From Planctomycetota bacterium (GTDB taxonomy: Bacteria > Planctomycetota > SZUA-567 > JAKLDR01), in NCBI GenBank assembly GCA_022703445.1, contig JAKLDR010000004.1, forward strand, positions 62,001 to 126,000: 64,000 nt of DNA, read 5' to 3'. Under the pieces are notes generated by a model that did no database searches, had not been told where the DNA came from, and saw only the letters and a program-made list of their open reading frames with translations. How positions within the stretch are numbered: position 1 is the first letter of the stretch; each line of letters starts with the position of its first letter. The position numbers and the translations under genes are program-made. Shown piece after piece: positions 16,870 through 27,170 of this stretch.

Positions 16870-19542
16870 CTACTTGGCCGGGTCCTCGGAAACCACCAGC
16901 GTCTTGGGATCGAATTTCAGGACGTACATGGCCTTGTAGTCCGACGGCGCCCAGAGCACGTTGCGCCTGGTGTCCAGCACCGGCGAGAAGGTGATGCTGC
17001 CAACCGCACCGTCCGCCTTGGGCGCGGCGAAGCTCCAACTTCCCTTGGCCGCGTCGTAGCTGGCCTTGGCGGAGGTCTTGGTGATGTTGAGGACCGCCCA
17101 GCGACTCTTCTCCGGGTCGTAGACCACCTGCCTCCCGCCGACCCAGCCCATGCCGAAGAGCACCAGGTCCAGCTCCGGCAGGTAGACCGTCTCGCGGTAG
17201 GTGTGGAACTTGTCGCCGATGGCCGCGCGGCCGGCGGGATCGACCACGGTCATCTCGCCGGTGGCCGGGTCGTAGCGGTGGACGTGACCGTCGGGCTTCT
17301 GATAGTCACCGGCGGCATATATGTATAGGATGCCGCGCTTGGAATCCCAGGCCATCCCGCCCTCGTCGCCGTGGACGTTGCGCGGCACCTTGCCCTTGAC
17401 CGGCAAGGGCGTCCACTTCATGGCCTTGACGTCGAATAGCTGGAAGTAGATCGGCCCCGGCCCGCCGTCGTTGCAGCCGCCGGCCCAGGCCACCACGCCC
17501 TTGGGCGTGCCCACGCACTTGCCGCTGTAGCTGTTGTAGGGGAAGAGCTGCTCAGGCGTGAAGCCGACCCACTCGCGCTTCTCCGGGTCGTAGACGTGGG
17601 TGCCGGAGCGCTGGGTCGCGACCATCTTCCGGGAGACCGGATCGAAGGCGAAGTTGTGGTAGGTGTGGTTGTTGCAGTCCGGCCGGCCGGTCAGCTGGTT
17701 GCCCAGAGCCCCGCCGCCGGCCACGTAGGGCAGGCTCCAGCGGTTCACGCCGGGGTGGTAGTGGTGGACGATGTCCGCCGGGTCGGCGCAGTGGCCGCCC
17801 GACCAGGCGAAGATCTGGTCGTGGTCGGGGTCATAGACCGAGGTCCCCCACGAGCGCTCCGGGCAGGGCCGCGGCGCGGTCGGGACTTCCACCCACTGGT
17901 TGGCCGGCATCTGGGCGATGAGCTTGTCGATCTCCGCGGTGTTCCCCCGCGGGGCGGCGTCGTACCACTGCGGGTTGTAGGCCTCGACCTTCTGAGAGCG
18001 GTAGAGCCTCTGCCCGCCGACCGTGCCGGCCTTGGCCGAAGCTGCCGGGTCGGACGCGGCCGGATCCAGGCGGACCATCCAGGTGCTGCTCACCATGTAG
18101 TCGTGGTAGCTGTTGCCGCCCACCGCGGGACAGAGCAGCACGCCGCCCTCGACCAGCACCACCGGGTTGTTGACCCGGAAGATGGCCATGCCGTCGCTCG
18201 ACTTCTTCTCGATCTCCGGCCCGGGCCTGACCAGCAGTTCCCAGGATGCCGCCTCCGGGTCGAAGGTCCAGACCTCCGGCGCCAAGCCCTCGTCGAAGCG
18301 CTGGTAGACCATGCGGCTGAGATACGTGCTGCCCGCCAGCATGGCGACCTTCTTGGCGCCGGCCAGCCAGAACATCTGCGCGCCGTAGCGGTGCCCGGGC
18401 GAGACCTTGGCCCAGACCTGCCGCCAGGTCTTCTTGGCGCAGTCGTAGAGCCAGGTGTCGCCGAGCATGTAGTCGCCGTGGTCTCCGCCGTAGAGCACGA
18501 AGGCCTTGCGCTCCGGGTCGTACATCCCGCAGGCGTAGCGCCGCGGGGTGGGCTCGGGGGCCATCGCCGCAGAGGCCTCGTCCAGCCGCCAGGAGGCGTC
18601 CTCGGCCGAGGCCAGGAGCGCGGCGTCGAGCTTGCCGGCGGCGAAGCCGTCGCTGGCGGCCTGGGACTTGGCGAGCGCTTCCTTGGCCAGCTTGACCGCG
18701 GCGGCCAGGCTCTCGGCGGCGACACCGGCCTTGGCGCCCTCCTTCTCGATGCGGTCTGAGGCCTCGGCCACCGCCTTGAGCGCCGCGGCCTGGGCCGTGA
18801 GGAGCTTCTCCTTGACCGCCTTGGCTTCCTCGGCCGCCGGCATGGTTGCATAGAAGATATTGCGGGCGGCGGCGACGACGTCCTTCTGTGTGCGCCCGGC
18901 GGCCTCGACGACGGCGCGGAGCTCCCTGAGTTCCTTGGAGCCGAACTCGGAGCGGCGCCATTCGTTCTTCTCTACCGAGTAGATCCAGTTGCCGGCGGAG
19001 CCTGCGGCCATGCCCGGGGCCGACCCGCCCACCAGGTGGACCTCGCGGTTCACCGGGTCAAGGAAGACCGTAGCCCCGAAGAGGTGTTCGTGGCCGAGGA
19101 TCTTGGACGTGCCCTCCAGCGGCGAGTTGGCCGGAACCTTCTCGCCGGCCAGCTCCTTGAGTTCCTCCGGCAGCGTCACCGCGACGTTGAGCCGCTTGGC
19201 CGCGTCGCGGATCCGGAGCACGGGGGCCGCCGGAGGCAGCGCCGGCTCGTTCTTGTACTCATCCCACTTGCCGGAGGCCGGGTCGAAGATCATGCTGCCC
19301 GGGCGCTTGGGCTCGCGGTGCGAGGCGCTGTGCTGCCCACCGGAGATGAAGAGCTTCTTCTCCTTCTCCAGCCAGACCACCCTGGCGCCGATGCGGTTGC
19401 CGGACTGCTTCTCGTCGATCAGCGTCCATTTGTTGGCCGGGAGCTTGGCAACCCATTCAGGGCTGGTGGCCTCACCGGCTATCACAGTCCCGGCAAGCAG
19501 CGCGCCCAGCGCTACGGCCATCAGAATCCGATCGCGTCTCAC
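16870..19542 (-). CDS. Large secreted kelch protein with helical insert (paralogue 1)
   Basis: 890 residues from a GTG at 19542; the ribosome site is weak (a G run about 10 bases upstream). A signal peptide is at 1-23. Kelch-type strands at both ends are interrupted around residues 205-330 by an Ala/Lys/Glu-rich helical, probably coiled-coil, segment that begins with ARNIFYA. Then come the family hallmarks CAKKTWRQVW, GGHCADP, HYHPGVNRWS and PDCNNHTYHN, and a tail ending DPKTLVVSEDPAK. Two relatives with the same order of features are at 22211-24988 and 25002-27170. The function is unknown; the repeated secreted architecture suggests recognition of a surface or extracellular polymer. Confidence 0.75.
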   Translation of the reverse strand: MRRDRILMAVALGALLAGTVIAGEATSPEWVAKLPANKWTLIDEKQSGNRIGARVVWLEKEKKLFISGGQHSASHREPKRPGSMIFDPASGKWDEYKNEPALPPAAPVLRIRDAAKRLNVAVTLPEELKELAGEKVPANSPLEGTSKILGHEHLFGATVFLDPVNREVHLVGGSAPGMAAGSAGNWIYSVEKNEWRRSEFGSKELRELRAVVEAAGRTQKDVVAAARNIFYATMPAAEEAKAVKEKLLTAQAAALKAVAEASDRIEKEGAKAGVAAESLAAAVKLAKEALAKSQAASDGFAAGKLDAALLASAEDASWRLDEASAAMAPEPTPRRYACGMYDPERKAFVLYGGDHGDYMLGDTWLYDCAKKTWRQVWAKVSPGHRYGAQMFWLAGAKKVAMLAGSTYLSRMVYQRFDEGLAPEVWTFDPEAASWELLVRPGPEIEKKSSDGMAIFRVNNPVVLVEGGVLLCPAVGGNSYHDYMVSSTWMVRLDPAASDPAASAKAGTVGGQRLYRSQKVEAYNPQWYDAAPRGNTAEIDKLIAQMPANQWVEVPTAPRPCPERSWGTSVYDPDHDQIFAWSGGHCADPADIVHHYHPGVNRWSLPYVAGGGALGNQLTGRPDCNNHTYHNFAFDPVSRKMVATQRSGTHVYDPEKREWVGFTPEQLFPYNSYSGKCVGTPKGVVAWAGGCNDGGPGPIYFQLFDVKAMKWTPLPVKGKVPRNVHGDEGGMAWDSKRGILYIYAAGDYQKPDGHVHRYDPATGEMTVVDPAGRAAIGDKFHTYRETVYLPELDLVLFGMGWVGGRQVVYDPEKSRWAVLNITKTSAKASYDAAKGSWSFAAPKADGAVGSITFSPVLDTRRNVLWAPSDYKAMYVLKFDPKTLVVSEDPAK

Positions 19543-19586
19543 GGTCCATGCCCCCCAATCAGGCCGCAGATGCGGCCACTCTCATC

Positions 19587-22214
19587 CTACCTGGCGCCCG
19601 CCGCCGCTGCCTGGGCGGCCAGTTCCAGCAGCTGCGCGTCGCTCTCCGCCTGCCCGGCGATGCTCCACTGCTCGCGGAAGGCCTCGCCGCGGTCGTACCA
19701 GTCGCGCACGAAGGTCGTGCCCCGCTGGTCGAGGAAGGCGTTGACCTTGCGCTCCAGGTCGCCGGAGATCTTCTTCTCGGCCAGCGCCCGCTCCAGGAAG
19801 ATGACGGCCTCGGCCAGCTCCGTGCCCTCGCGGAACATCTCGAAGCGCTCGGTGGCCACCGGGCCGTCGGGGCCCGGCGCCAGGAGTGCGCGGGTCGAGG
19901 CGCAGTTGCCGCCGCCGGTCCCGCGCCCGGTGGGCAGGAAGACGAACTTGCCCCGGGCGTCCTTGATCGGGAAGTTGTCGGAGCCGAAGTCGCCGCCGCC
20001 GTCGTGCCCGCGCAGGATCAGCTCTTCCGGCAGGTTGCGCAGGATGGCAAGCGGCGACCAGTCCCAGTGCCGGGAGCGCGCCGCCCCGTTCCACAGTCCG
20101 GGGCGGGGCTTGACCAGGGCCTGTGCGCCCCGCGGCCGGAGCGCGCCCTCGGTCCAGACCGTGGACGCGTACTTCACGAGCATGGAGACGCCCGGCTCCG
20201 CGGCCTTCCAAGAGCCGCCGCAGCCGCCGTTGTGGGCCGTGTACATCCAGACGCCATCGGGCCAGAGCTTCTTGGCCACGCTGACAATCTTGGGCTTGGG
20301 GTCGTAGCAGTAGCTGTTGTGGCCGAAGGCGGTAACTTCCTTCCAGCCGAGCGCCGAGCTCTTCTGTAGGACGTGGTCGACCACCGGCTTCCAGAAGGCG
20401 CAGCTCTCCTCGGTGCCAAGCGTCGGCTGAGGCAGGTTCTCGACTTTGCCGGTGACCGGGTCGAGCAGGGTGACGTTGGCCCCGCAGCCCTCGTTCTTGC
20501 CGTCCTTGTCGAGCTCGCCCCAGCAGTTGACCCGCAGCGGGAAGGGCTTGCCGACGGTCTTGGCGGTCAGGTCCAGGTACTTGTCGAGGATGGTGAAGTC
20601 GTGCTTGTAGCCATCGCCATCCTTGATCCAGCGGACCATGGACTCGCGGTTGCCGCCGTAGTAGTTGCAGCACAGGTTGACCGGCACCTTGCGGGAGTTG
20701 ACCTCGGCCAGGAGCGCCAGCGACTTGCCCATGTACTCGAAGTGCTTGTCGGACCAGAGCGGCACGTTGTAGTGGTAGGCGGCCGACTCCTGCTCCACGC
20801 GGATGGTGTGATGCTGGCGGAAGTCCTGGGGGTCGGGCATGACCCAGTCGTGGACGGTCACGACCAGCGGCACGGCCTTGGCCGCCAGCCCCTGGGCCTC
20901 CAGGGTGATCGCCCCCTCGTACTTGCCGGCCTTGGCGTCCTTGGGCACGCGCACCGTGAACCAGAGCGGCGCCGTCGCCGAGCCGCGCGCCACCGGGATG
21001 CTGGCCGGAATGGCCTCCAGCAGGCCGTCGAAGAGTTGGTGCTTCCAGTTCCACTGCATCCGCCAGCTCTTCTCGGCGACCGCCGGCTCGGCGCAGCGCA
21101 CCCGCACGGCCGAGGCCGGCAGCGTCGCCCCCCCGGCCGCCTTCATGTCGCCCACCGCCACCTTCAGCCCGGCGATCGGCCCGTCGGAGCTCACCACCAG
21201 CCGGCCGGAGAAGACGCTGTTGCGTGCTGCGTGCACCTGCACCGGCAGGGGGTCGCCCACGTCGCCGTAGCTCAGGCTGCCAACGGTCTCGAAGGCCGCG
21301 GCGTTCCAGACCTGGATGCCCTTGGGCCGCTCGACGTTGGGGAGCGCCCCGCCCGCCGAAGCTGCGCGCAGCGACAGGCTGGCCAGGCCCACGTAGGCCC
21401 ACATGCCCGGGACGTCGTTCATCCCGCCGCGGTCGACGCGCTTGGCGTCGATGGCCGGCTCGTTGATCGGCGCGCGGTGCACGTCGACCGCCAGAACGTT
21501 GGTCCCCTTGACCAGCAGCTTGGCCGGCACGACCACGTCGGCCAGCTTGCGGTAGCGGCGGTTGAAGCCTTCCTGGTTCTTGCCGATGTCCTGGAGGTAG
21601 AGGCCGTTCGGCTCGCAGTACAGATCATCGGGGTACTTCTCGGCGAGGGTATCGGCCTTGATCTCACCAGCAGGCATGCCGCCGCGGGCGATCTCCTGCC
21701 CGTTGAGGTAGACGGCGACGCCGCCGACGTAGCTGAGGGACAGCTTCAGCTCCGGCACCGCGGCCGGGTCGGCCACCAGGAACTTGCCGCGCAGGCAGAT
21801 CCGCGAGCTCGAGGTGGCGGTGTGCCGGGCGGCCTGGCTCCAGCGGCTGGCGTAGCCGGGCGGCACCTCCACCGGGGCGCTCTTGCGGTTCCAGCCGGAG
21901 TCGTCGAAGTCCGCCTTGACCCAGTCCGCCGGCGGCGGGGCGGATTCGAAGTCCGGCAGCGGGGTGGGCGTCTTGGGCGGCCCCCACTGGCCGCCCGGGT
22001 CGAGCGGCACCTTGAGCTCGCCGCTCTTGGTCAGGGCGATCGGCGTCTTGAAGGTCAGGAAGGCGCGCAGCAGCGTGGCGTTGCCGAGGATCTCGACGCC
22101 GGCCGGAGCGGGCGCGGCAGGCGCCGGGGCGGAACCGGCCAGAGCCGGCCCGGCGGAGGCCAGGAGGCACGCCGCGGCCAGGGCCGCGAGTCGGAGCGAA
22201 CCAGCGGGTTTCAC
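19587..22214 (-). CDS. Secreted GH123/DUF4091-like glycosidase candidate (copy 1)
   Basis: 875 residues from a GTG at 22214, with GGAGG seven bases upstream and a GTGA overlap with the preceding kelch gene. A signal peptide ends near ALA-GS. Residues 60-290 resemble a galactose-binding jelly roll (DFDDSGWNRK; VYLNGQEIARGG; NVLAVDVHRAP). Beta-sandwich segments follow, then a TIM-barrel-like region with VPLWSDKHFEYM, MVRWIKDGDGY and DKYLDL. This layout matches the DUF4091/DUF6067 proteins related to GH123 beta-N-acetylgalactosaminidases. A homologue is at 39207-41918, sharing VPLWSD, MVRW and YLD. Catalytic residues were not assigned with confidence. Confidence 0.7.
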   Translation of the reverse strand: MKPAGSLRLAALAAACLLASAGPALAGSAPAPAAPAPAGVEILGNATLLRAFLTFKTPIALTKSGELKVPLDPGGQWGPPKTPTPLPDFESAPPPADWVKADFDDSGWNRKSAPVEVPPGYASRWSQAARHTATSSSRICLRGKFLVADPAAVPELKLSLSYVGGVAVYLNGQEIARGGMPAGEIKADTLAEKYPDDLYCEPNGLYLQDIGKNQEGFNRRYRKLADVVVPAKLLVKGTNVLAVDVHRAPINEPAIDAKRVDRGGMNDVPGMWAYVGLASLSLRAASAGGALPNVERPKGIQVWNAAAFETVGSLSYGDVGDPLPVQVHAARNSVFSGRLVVSSDGPIAGLKVAVGDMKAAGGATLPASAVRVRCAEPAVAEKSWRMQWNWKHQLFDGLLEAIPASIPVARGSATAPLWFTVRVPKDAKAGKYEGAITLEAQGLAAKAVPLVVTVHDWVMPDPQDFRQHHTIRVEQESAAYHYNVPLWSDKHFEYMGKSLALLAEVNSRKVPVNLCCNYYGGNRESMVRWIKDGDGYKHDFTILDKYLDLTAKTVGKPFPLRVNCWGELDKDGKNEGCGANVTLLDPVTGKVENLPQPTLGTEESCAFWKPVVDHVLQKSSALGWKEVTAFGHNSYCYDPKPKIVSVAKKLWPDGVWMYTAHNGGCGGSWKAAEPGVSMLVKYASTVWTEGALRPRGAQALVKPRPGLWNGAARSRHWDWSPLAILRNLPEELILRGHDGGGDFGSDNFPIKDARGKFVFLPTGRGTGGGNCASTRALLAPGPDGPVATERFEMFREGTELAEAVIFLERALAEKKISGDLERKVNAFLDQRGTTFVRDWYDRGEAFREQWSIAGQAESDAQLLELAAQAAAAGAR

Positions 22215-24988
22215 TTGGCCTCCTCCGACGCGTCCATCGTCGCCGGGTCGATCTTCAGGACGAAGTTCTCGTTGTACTCGCCAATGGCCCAGACCAGGTC
22301 GCGCTTGCTGTCGTAGACGTAGCCGGAGCCGACGCCGCCGAGCGCCTGGGGGTTGTGCTTGCCGCGGGTGATGGCCAGGGTGACCCAGCGGTTCTTCTCG
22401 GGGTCGTAGGCCACCTGGCGGGTGCCGGCGGCGTTGAAGTTGTTGAAGAGCACCAGGTCCTGCCTGGGCAGGTAGACGGCCTCGCGCCAACCCTTCATGG
22501 ACGCGCCGATGCTCGCCGCGCCGGCGGGATCGAGCTGCTCGATGCCGCCGGTCTTCAGGTCGTAGCGCCAGATCCGCCCGGTGGGCTTGGCCCCGCCCGA
22601 GGGGTCGCCGGAGAGGATCCAGAGCACGTCGCGCTTGGGGTCGTGGCGCATGACGCAGCTGTCCGAGTGACCGGGCTGGGGCGCACCCTTGGCCCCCTTC
22701 ATGGGCATGGCCTCGAACTTGCCGGCCTTGGCGTCGAAGAGGCCGAAGAACGGCACCATCTGCTGGCCCTCGCAGTGGCCGGGGTTCCAGAAGACCACAC
22801 CCTTCGGTGTGGCCACCGCCTTGGTCACGTAGAGATTGAAGCCGAAGGGCGGGATGTGGTGCGAGTCCCAGTCGCGGCGCTCGGGGTTGTAGACGCTCAC
22901 GCCGCCGAAGGAGGCGGCCACCATGCGCTTGGTGGCCGGATCCCAGGCGTAGGTGATGTAGGTGTGGTTGGAGCAGTCCGGCCGGCCGTTGAAGCTCATG
23001 CCCTTGTTGGTCGAGCCGAAGAATTCGGCCACGTATCCGATGCTCCAGCGGTTGGTGGCCGGGTGGTAGGTGTGGACCAGGTTGCTGCAGTCCGACTGGT
23101 GGCCGCCGTCCCAGTAGTAGATCTCGTCCATCTCCGGGTTGTGGACCGCCGTGCCCCAGGTGCGGAAGGCGACCATCCGCTGCGGCTTGGGCAGGACCGT
23201 CCAGGTGTTGGGCTTAAGACTCGCGTAGAACGCCTCCATCTCCTTCGGGTCGCCGCGCGGGCCGGCGTCCAGCCAGGTCGGGTCGTAGCAGCTGACCTTG
23301 GTGAGGTAGACCCGCGCGCCGCCGGGCACGGCGGCCTTGGCGGTGGCGGCGGCGTCGCCGGCGGCCAGGCGCAGCAGGTTGGTGCTGCCGTCCCAGTTGT
23401 GGCCGCGGCCCTCCACATAGTGCACGTTGCAGCAGGCCAGGCCCAGGACCACGTCACCGTCGCCGGCGGCCAGGGAGGAGGTCAGCGTCCACGGCCGCCA
23501 CTGGTCGATGCCGCCCAGGTCCGCCGTCCCGATGATTGCCCACTGGCCGCTGGCCGGGTCGAACTCCCACATGTCCGGCGTCGCCGGGTTGTCGCGGCTC
23601 TGGATCACGAAGCGGTTGCCGATGGTCGAGCCGCCGACGATGGCCATCTTCTTCCGGCCGGGCAGGTGCAGCATGGTCGAGCGCATCCGCCCCGGAGGCG
23701 CGCTCTTGGAGAAGACCTGCCGCCAGGACCGCTTGGCGCAGTCGTAGATCCAGGTGTCGCCGTAGACGAAATCGCCGTGGTCGCCGCCGAAGAGAACGAC
23801 GCCCTTGATGTCCGGGTTGTAGGCGGCCGCCGGGAACATCCGCGGCGGCGGCGAGGAGGCCAGGCAGTCGGCGGCCTCGTCGAGCGCCCAGGCGGCGTCG
23901 AAGGCGTTCTTGATGAGCGCGGCCGAAACTTGTCCGCCGGCCAGGCCGGCCTGGGCGGCCTTGAGCCCGGCGAGCGCCGCGGCGACCTTGGGCCTGGCGG
24001 CCGCGAGAGCCTCGGCCTCCCAGCCCTCGCCCTTGGCGCCGGCGAGCGCCGCGGCGAGCTCCTCGCCGGTCTTGACCGCGTCGGCCAGGAGCTTCGCCGG
24101 CTGCCCCCTGGCAGCCTCGGCCTCCTTGCCGTTGGGCAGCGCCGCGTAGAAGACGTTGCGGGCGGCGTTCTCGCCGTCGCGGGCCAGGCGCGCCGCGGCC
24201 AGGGCCTTGGCGCGCAGCGGGTCGAGAAGCGCGGAGGCACACTCCATCTTCCGCCACTGTTTCGTGTCCAGCGACAACGCCCAGTCGCCGACGGTGCCCC
24301 GCGGGGCCCCGTGGCTGCGGCCGCCGAGCTGGAGGATTTCGCGGTTGACCGGATCGAGGACGTTCTGGGCGCCCTCCAACGTCGCCCGGCCGGCGCCGCC
24401 GCCCAGCGAGTAGGTGCCGGCCGTGACCGGCAGGTCGGGGATCTTGCCGAGCTCCCAGGTCCGCCCGGCCACGTCGTAGCGCATCATGTTGGTGCCCAGC
24501 AGCACGTAGAGCTGCCCGGCGACCGGGTCGAAGACGAAGCTGTTGGCGATGGCCGTGCTGGGCATGAGCCGGATGACACCCTCCGCGTCCTTGACCCGGA
24601 AGTCCCACGAGTTCCCCGGGAATCCCGGGGCCTTGGAGGCGCCGGTCTTTTCGCCCCAGACGCCCTCCTTGCCCTTGGGGAAGACGTTGGCGAACTCCTG
24701 CGTCGCCGGGTCGAAGGTCTGGATCTCGTAGGGATAGGTGATCTTGCCCACCCGGTCCTCGTTGGCGTTGTACTGCATGCCGTCGACAACCAGGAACTTC
24801 TTCTCCCCGGCCAGCCAGACCACCGCGGCGCCGTTGCGCACCCCGCAGGAGCGGCCCTTCTCCTTCTCGAGCCGGGTCCACTTGTTGGCTTCGAGCTTGG
24901 CGGCCCATTCGGGTGCGCCCTCAGCGGCGAGAGAGGAGAGGGCCAGCAGGAGCGGCAGTGTCGCGACAAGGAAACGATTCGGTGTCAT
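22211..24988 (-). CDS. Large secreted kelch protein with helical insert (paralogue 2)
   Basis: 925 residues with GGAGG nine bases before the ATG at 24988 and a signal peptide at 1-22. It has the same plan as its two relatives. N-terminal kelch strands are followed by a helical Ala/Glu/Lys-rich insert at about 260-375, beginning AARNVFYAALPN, and then CAKRSWRQVF, GGHQSDC, TYHPATNRWS and PDCSNHTYIT. The tail ends DPATMDASEEAK. It overlaps the downstream GH123-like gene by four bases and lies 13 bases after the third paralogue. The conserved Cys and His in the GGH and PDC motifs may be structural or metal-binding; this is untested. Confidence 0.75.
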   Translation of the reverse strand: MTPNRFLVATLPLLLALSSLAAEGAPEWAAKLEANKWTRLEKEKGRSCGVRNGAAVVWLAGEKKFLVVDGMQYNANEDRVGKITYPYEIQTFDPATQEFANVFPKGKEGVWGEKTGASKAPGFPGNSWDFRVKDAEGVIRLMPSTAIANSFVFDPVAGQLYVLLGTNMMRYDVAGRTWELGKIPDLPVTAGTYSLGGGAGRATLEGAQNVLDPVNREILQLGGRSHGAPRGTVGDWALSLDTKQWRKMECASALLDPLRAKALAAARLARDGENAARNVFYAALPNGKEAEAARGQPAKLLADAVKTGEELAAALAGAKGEGWEAEALAAARPKVAAALAGLKAAQAGLAGGQVSAALIKNAFDAAWALDEAADCLASSPPPRMFPAAAYNPDIKGVVLFGGDHGDFVYGDTWIYDCAKRSWRQVFSKSAPPGRMRSTMLHLPGRKKMAIVGGSTIGNRFVIQSRDNPATPDMWEFDPASGQWAIIGTADLGGIDQWRPWTLTSSLAAGDGDVVLGLACCNVHYVEGRGHNWDGSTNLLRLAAGDAAATAKAAVPGGARVYLTKVSCYDPTWLDAGPRGDPKEMEAFYASLKPNTWTVLPKPQRMVAFRTWGTAVHNPEMDEIYYWDGGHQSDCSNLVHTYHPATNRWSIGYVAEFFGSTNKGMSFNGRPDCSNHTYITYAWDPATKRMVAASFGGVSVYNPERRDWDSHHIPPFGFNLYVTKAVATPKGVVFWNPGHCEGQQMVPFFGLFDAKAGKFEAMPMKGAKGAPQPGHSDSCVMRHDPKRDVLWILSGDPSGGAKPTGRIWRYDLKTGGIEQLDPAGAASIGASMKGWREAVYLPRQDLVLFNNFNAAGTRQVAYDPEKNRWVTLAITRGKHNPQALGGVGSGYVYDSKRDLVWAIGEYNENFVLKIDPATMDASEEAK

Positions 24989-25001
24989 GGCGGCGGTCCT
25001 C

Positions 25002-27170
25002 CTACTTCGTCGGGTCGTCCGAAAGGATCAGTGTCTTGGGATCGAGCTTCAGCACGCTGATCCGCTTGTAGGAGTTCAGGTTCCAGATCACCTCGCGCTT
25101 GGGGTCCCAGTTCAGGGTGTCGCTGACTCCGCCGAGGTTGAGCTTGGGGTTGTGAGTCACGTTGGAGAGAACCACCCAGCGGTTCTTCTCGGGATCGTAG
25201 GCCACTTCCTTGCCGGCCACGAACTGGTTGTAGAGCACCAGGTCCACGCTCGGCACGTAGAGCGACTCGCGGATCTCGCCGCTGAAGCCCTTGGCCTTGC
25301 CGATGGAGTCGGCGTTGGCCGGGTTCATGGCCTGGACCTGGCCGGTCTTCATGTCCAGCCGCCAGATGTTGCCGCTGGGCTTCTGGTAGCCCTGGAAGGA
25401 GCTCATCCAGAGCACATCCCGCTTGGAGTCGTAACACAGAGCCGAGCCATCGCACTGCGGAGCCGGCGGCTTGCCGACCACCGCGAACTTCTTCCAGGCC
25501 TTCTCCTTGTAGTCGAAGAGCCAGGTCTGCCCGCCCTGGCCCCAGAGCACCACGCCCTTGGGTGTGCCGGCCGTGCAGGTCTCGTAGATCTGGACATTGA
25601 ACGGCTGGTCCACGGAGTACTCGAAGTCCCGCGTGTCAGGGTTGTAGACGCCGGTGCCGCCCATCGAGGCGCAGATCAGACGCTTCGAGATCGGGTCGTA
25701 GGACCAGTGCAGGTAGGTGTGGTTCATGCAGTCCGGCCGGCCGTTGAAGCTCATGCCCTTTTGGCCGATCTCGGCCACGTAGGGGACGCTCCAGCGGTTG
25801 ATGCCCGGGTGGTAGGTGCTGACCATCGTGGACGGGTCGGCGCAGTGGCCGCCGGTCCAGCGGTAGATCTGGTCGCGGTCCGGGTCGTACCGTGCCGAGC
25901 CCCAGTCGCGCTCCGGGGCCGGGGCCGGCTGCATGGGCACCTCGGTCCAGGTGTTGGGCTTGAGGCCGGCCAGCCAGTCGGCCACCGCCTTGGGATCGCC
26001 GCGGGGCGCGGCGTCATACCAGCGGGGGTCGTAGGCCGAGACGATCGTCCGGTAGATGCGCAGTCCCGTCGCCGCGCCGGCCTCGCCCTTCCACTCGCCG
26101 GACTTGGAGTCGAAGGTCCACTCGCCGGCGGGTGCGGGCATGCTGCCCCGCTGATAGACCATCTTGTTGAGGACGGTCTCGCCGCCGGAGAGCACCAGGG
26201 CCTTCTTGCCCTCGTCATACCTGAGGCCGGCGCCCATCCGTGCCGCCGGCGCACTTTTTGTCCAGACCTGCCGCCAGGACTTCTTGGCGCAGTCATAGAT
26301 CCAGGTGTCGGCGGTCATGTAGTCGTGGTGGCTCCCGCCGAAGAGCACGACACACTTGTTCTCGGGGTCGTAGGCGGCCGAGGGTGCCTCGCGGGGCGCC
26401 GGGAAACTGGCCAGGCAGTCGGCGGCTTCGTCGAGCGCCCACTGGGCGTCGAAGCAGCTCTTGAGCACCGTCGCGTCGACCTTGCCGCCCTCCAGGGCGG
26501 ACTTGGCGCTCTTCAGCCCGGCCAGGGCCCTCTCGACCAGTGGCCTGGCGTGCTCGATCGCGTCCTTCTCCCAGCCCTCGGCCTTGGCGCCGGCCAGCGC
26601 CGCGGAGGCCTCCTCGGTCAGCTTGACCGCCTCGGTCAGCAGCTTGGTCGGACCGTTCTTCGCCGCCTCGGCCTCCTTGACGGCCTCCATCGCAGCGTAG
26701 AAGACGTTCCTCGCCGCAGCCTCGCCGTCCTTGGCGGGCTTGCGCGCCGCGACGCACTTCCCGCGGAGCGGGTCGAGGGTCGCCGACGTCCACTTCTGTT
26801 CCTTCCAGGTCTTGCCGTCCTCGGCCAGCGCCCAGTTGCCCATCGTCCCGAAGGGCATGCCGCCGTTGTGGCCGCCGAGGAAGAGCGCCTCCTTGTTGAC
26901 CGGGTCGCAGACGATGGCGACCCCGAGCCAGGGGAACTTGTTCTCCCGGTAGCCCCACTCCTGGGCCGGCCAGCGCGGCGCCGGACTGACCGGCGGCAGC
27001 GGCGCGGCGTCCTGCGGCTTCTTCACCGGCCGGGTGTACTGGGCCTTGATCTTCGCGAACCACTCGGGCTCGGCGCCGGCTGCCGGCTCCTCGCCGGCCG
27101 GGACCCGGGCCGGGGCAAAGAGGCCCGCGGCAAGCAACATGGCGGACAGTGCGATCAGCTTGGTCTTCAT
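25002..27170 (-). CDS. Large secreted kelch protein with helical insert (paralogue 3)
   Basis: 722 residues, the shortest of the three. It overlaps the regulator gene upstream by ATGA, and GAGGAG precedes the start. A signal peptide is at 1-25. The helical insert is at about 135-255 and begins AARNVFYAAMEA. It is followed by CAKKSWRQVW, GGHCADP, TYHPGINRWS, PDCMNHTYLH and a tail ending DPKTLILSDDPTK. It lacks part of the first kelch region of its relatives. As the first structural gene after the regulator, it is probably the most highly expressed of the set. Confidence 0.75.
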   Translation of the reverse strand: MKTKLIALSAMLLAAGLFAPARVPAGEEPAAGAEPEWFAKIKAQYTRPVKKPQDAAPLPPVSPAPRWPAQEWGYRENKFPWLGVAIVCDPVNKEALFLGGHNGGMPFGTMGNWALAEDGKTWKEQKWTSATLDPLRGKCVAARKPAKDGEAAARNVFYAAMEAVKEAEAAKNGPTKLLTEAVKLTEEASAALAGAKAEGWEKDAIEHARPLVERALAGLKSAKSALEGGKVDATVLKSCFDAQWALDEAADCLASFPAPREAPSAAYDPENKCVVLFGGSHHDYMTADTWIYDCAKKSWRQVWTKSAPAARMGAGLRYDEGKKALVLSGGETVLNKMVYQRGSMPAPAGEWTFDSKSGEWKGEAGAATGLRIYRTIVSAYDPRWYDAAPRGDPKAVADWLAGLKPNTWTEVPMQPAPAPERDWGSARYDPDRDQIYRWTGGHCADPSTMVSTYHPGINRWSVPYVAEIGQKGMSFNGRPDCMNHTYLHWSYDPISKRLICASMGGTGVYNPDTRDFEYSVDQPFNVQIYETCTAGTPKGVVLWGQGGQTWLFDYKEKAWKKFAVVGKPPAPQCDGSALCYDSKRDVLWMSSFQGYQKPSGNIWRLDMKTGQVQAMNPANADSIGKAKGFSGEIRESLYVPSVDLVLYNQFVAGKEVAYDPEKNRWVVLSNVTHNPKLNLGGVSDTLNWDPKREVIWNLNSYKRISVLKLDPKTLILSDDPTK

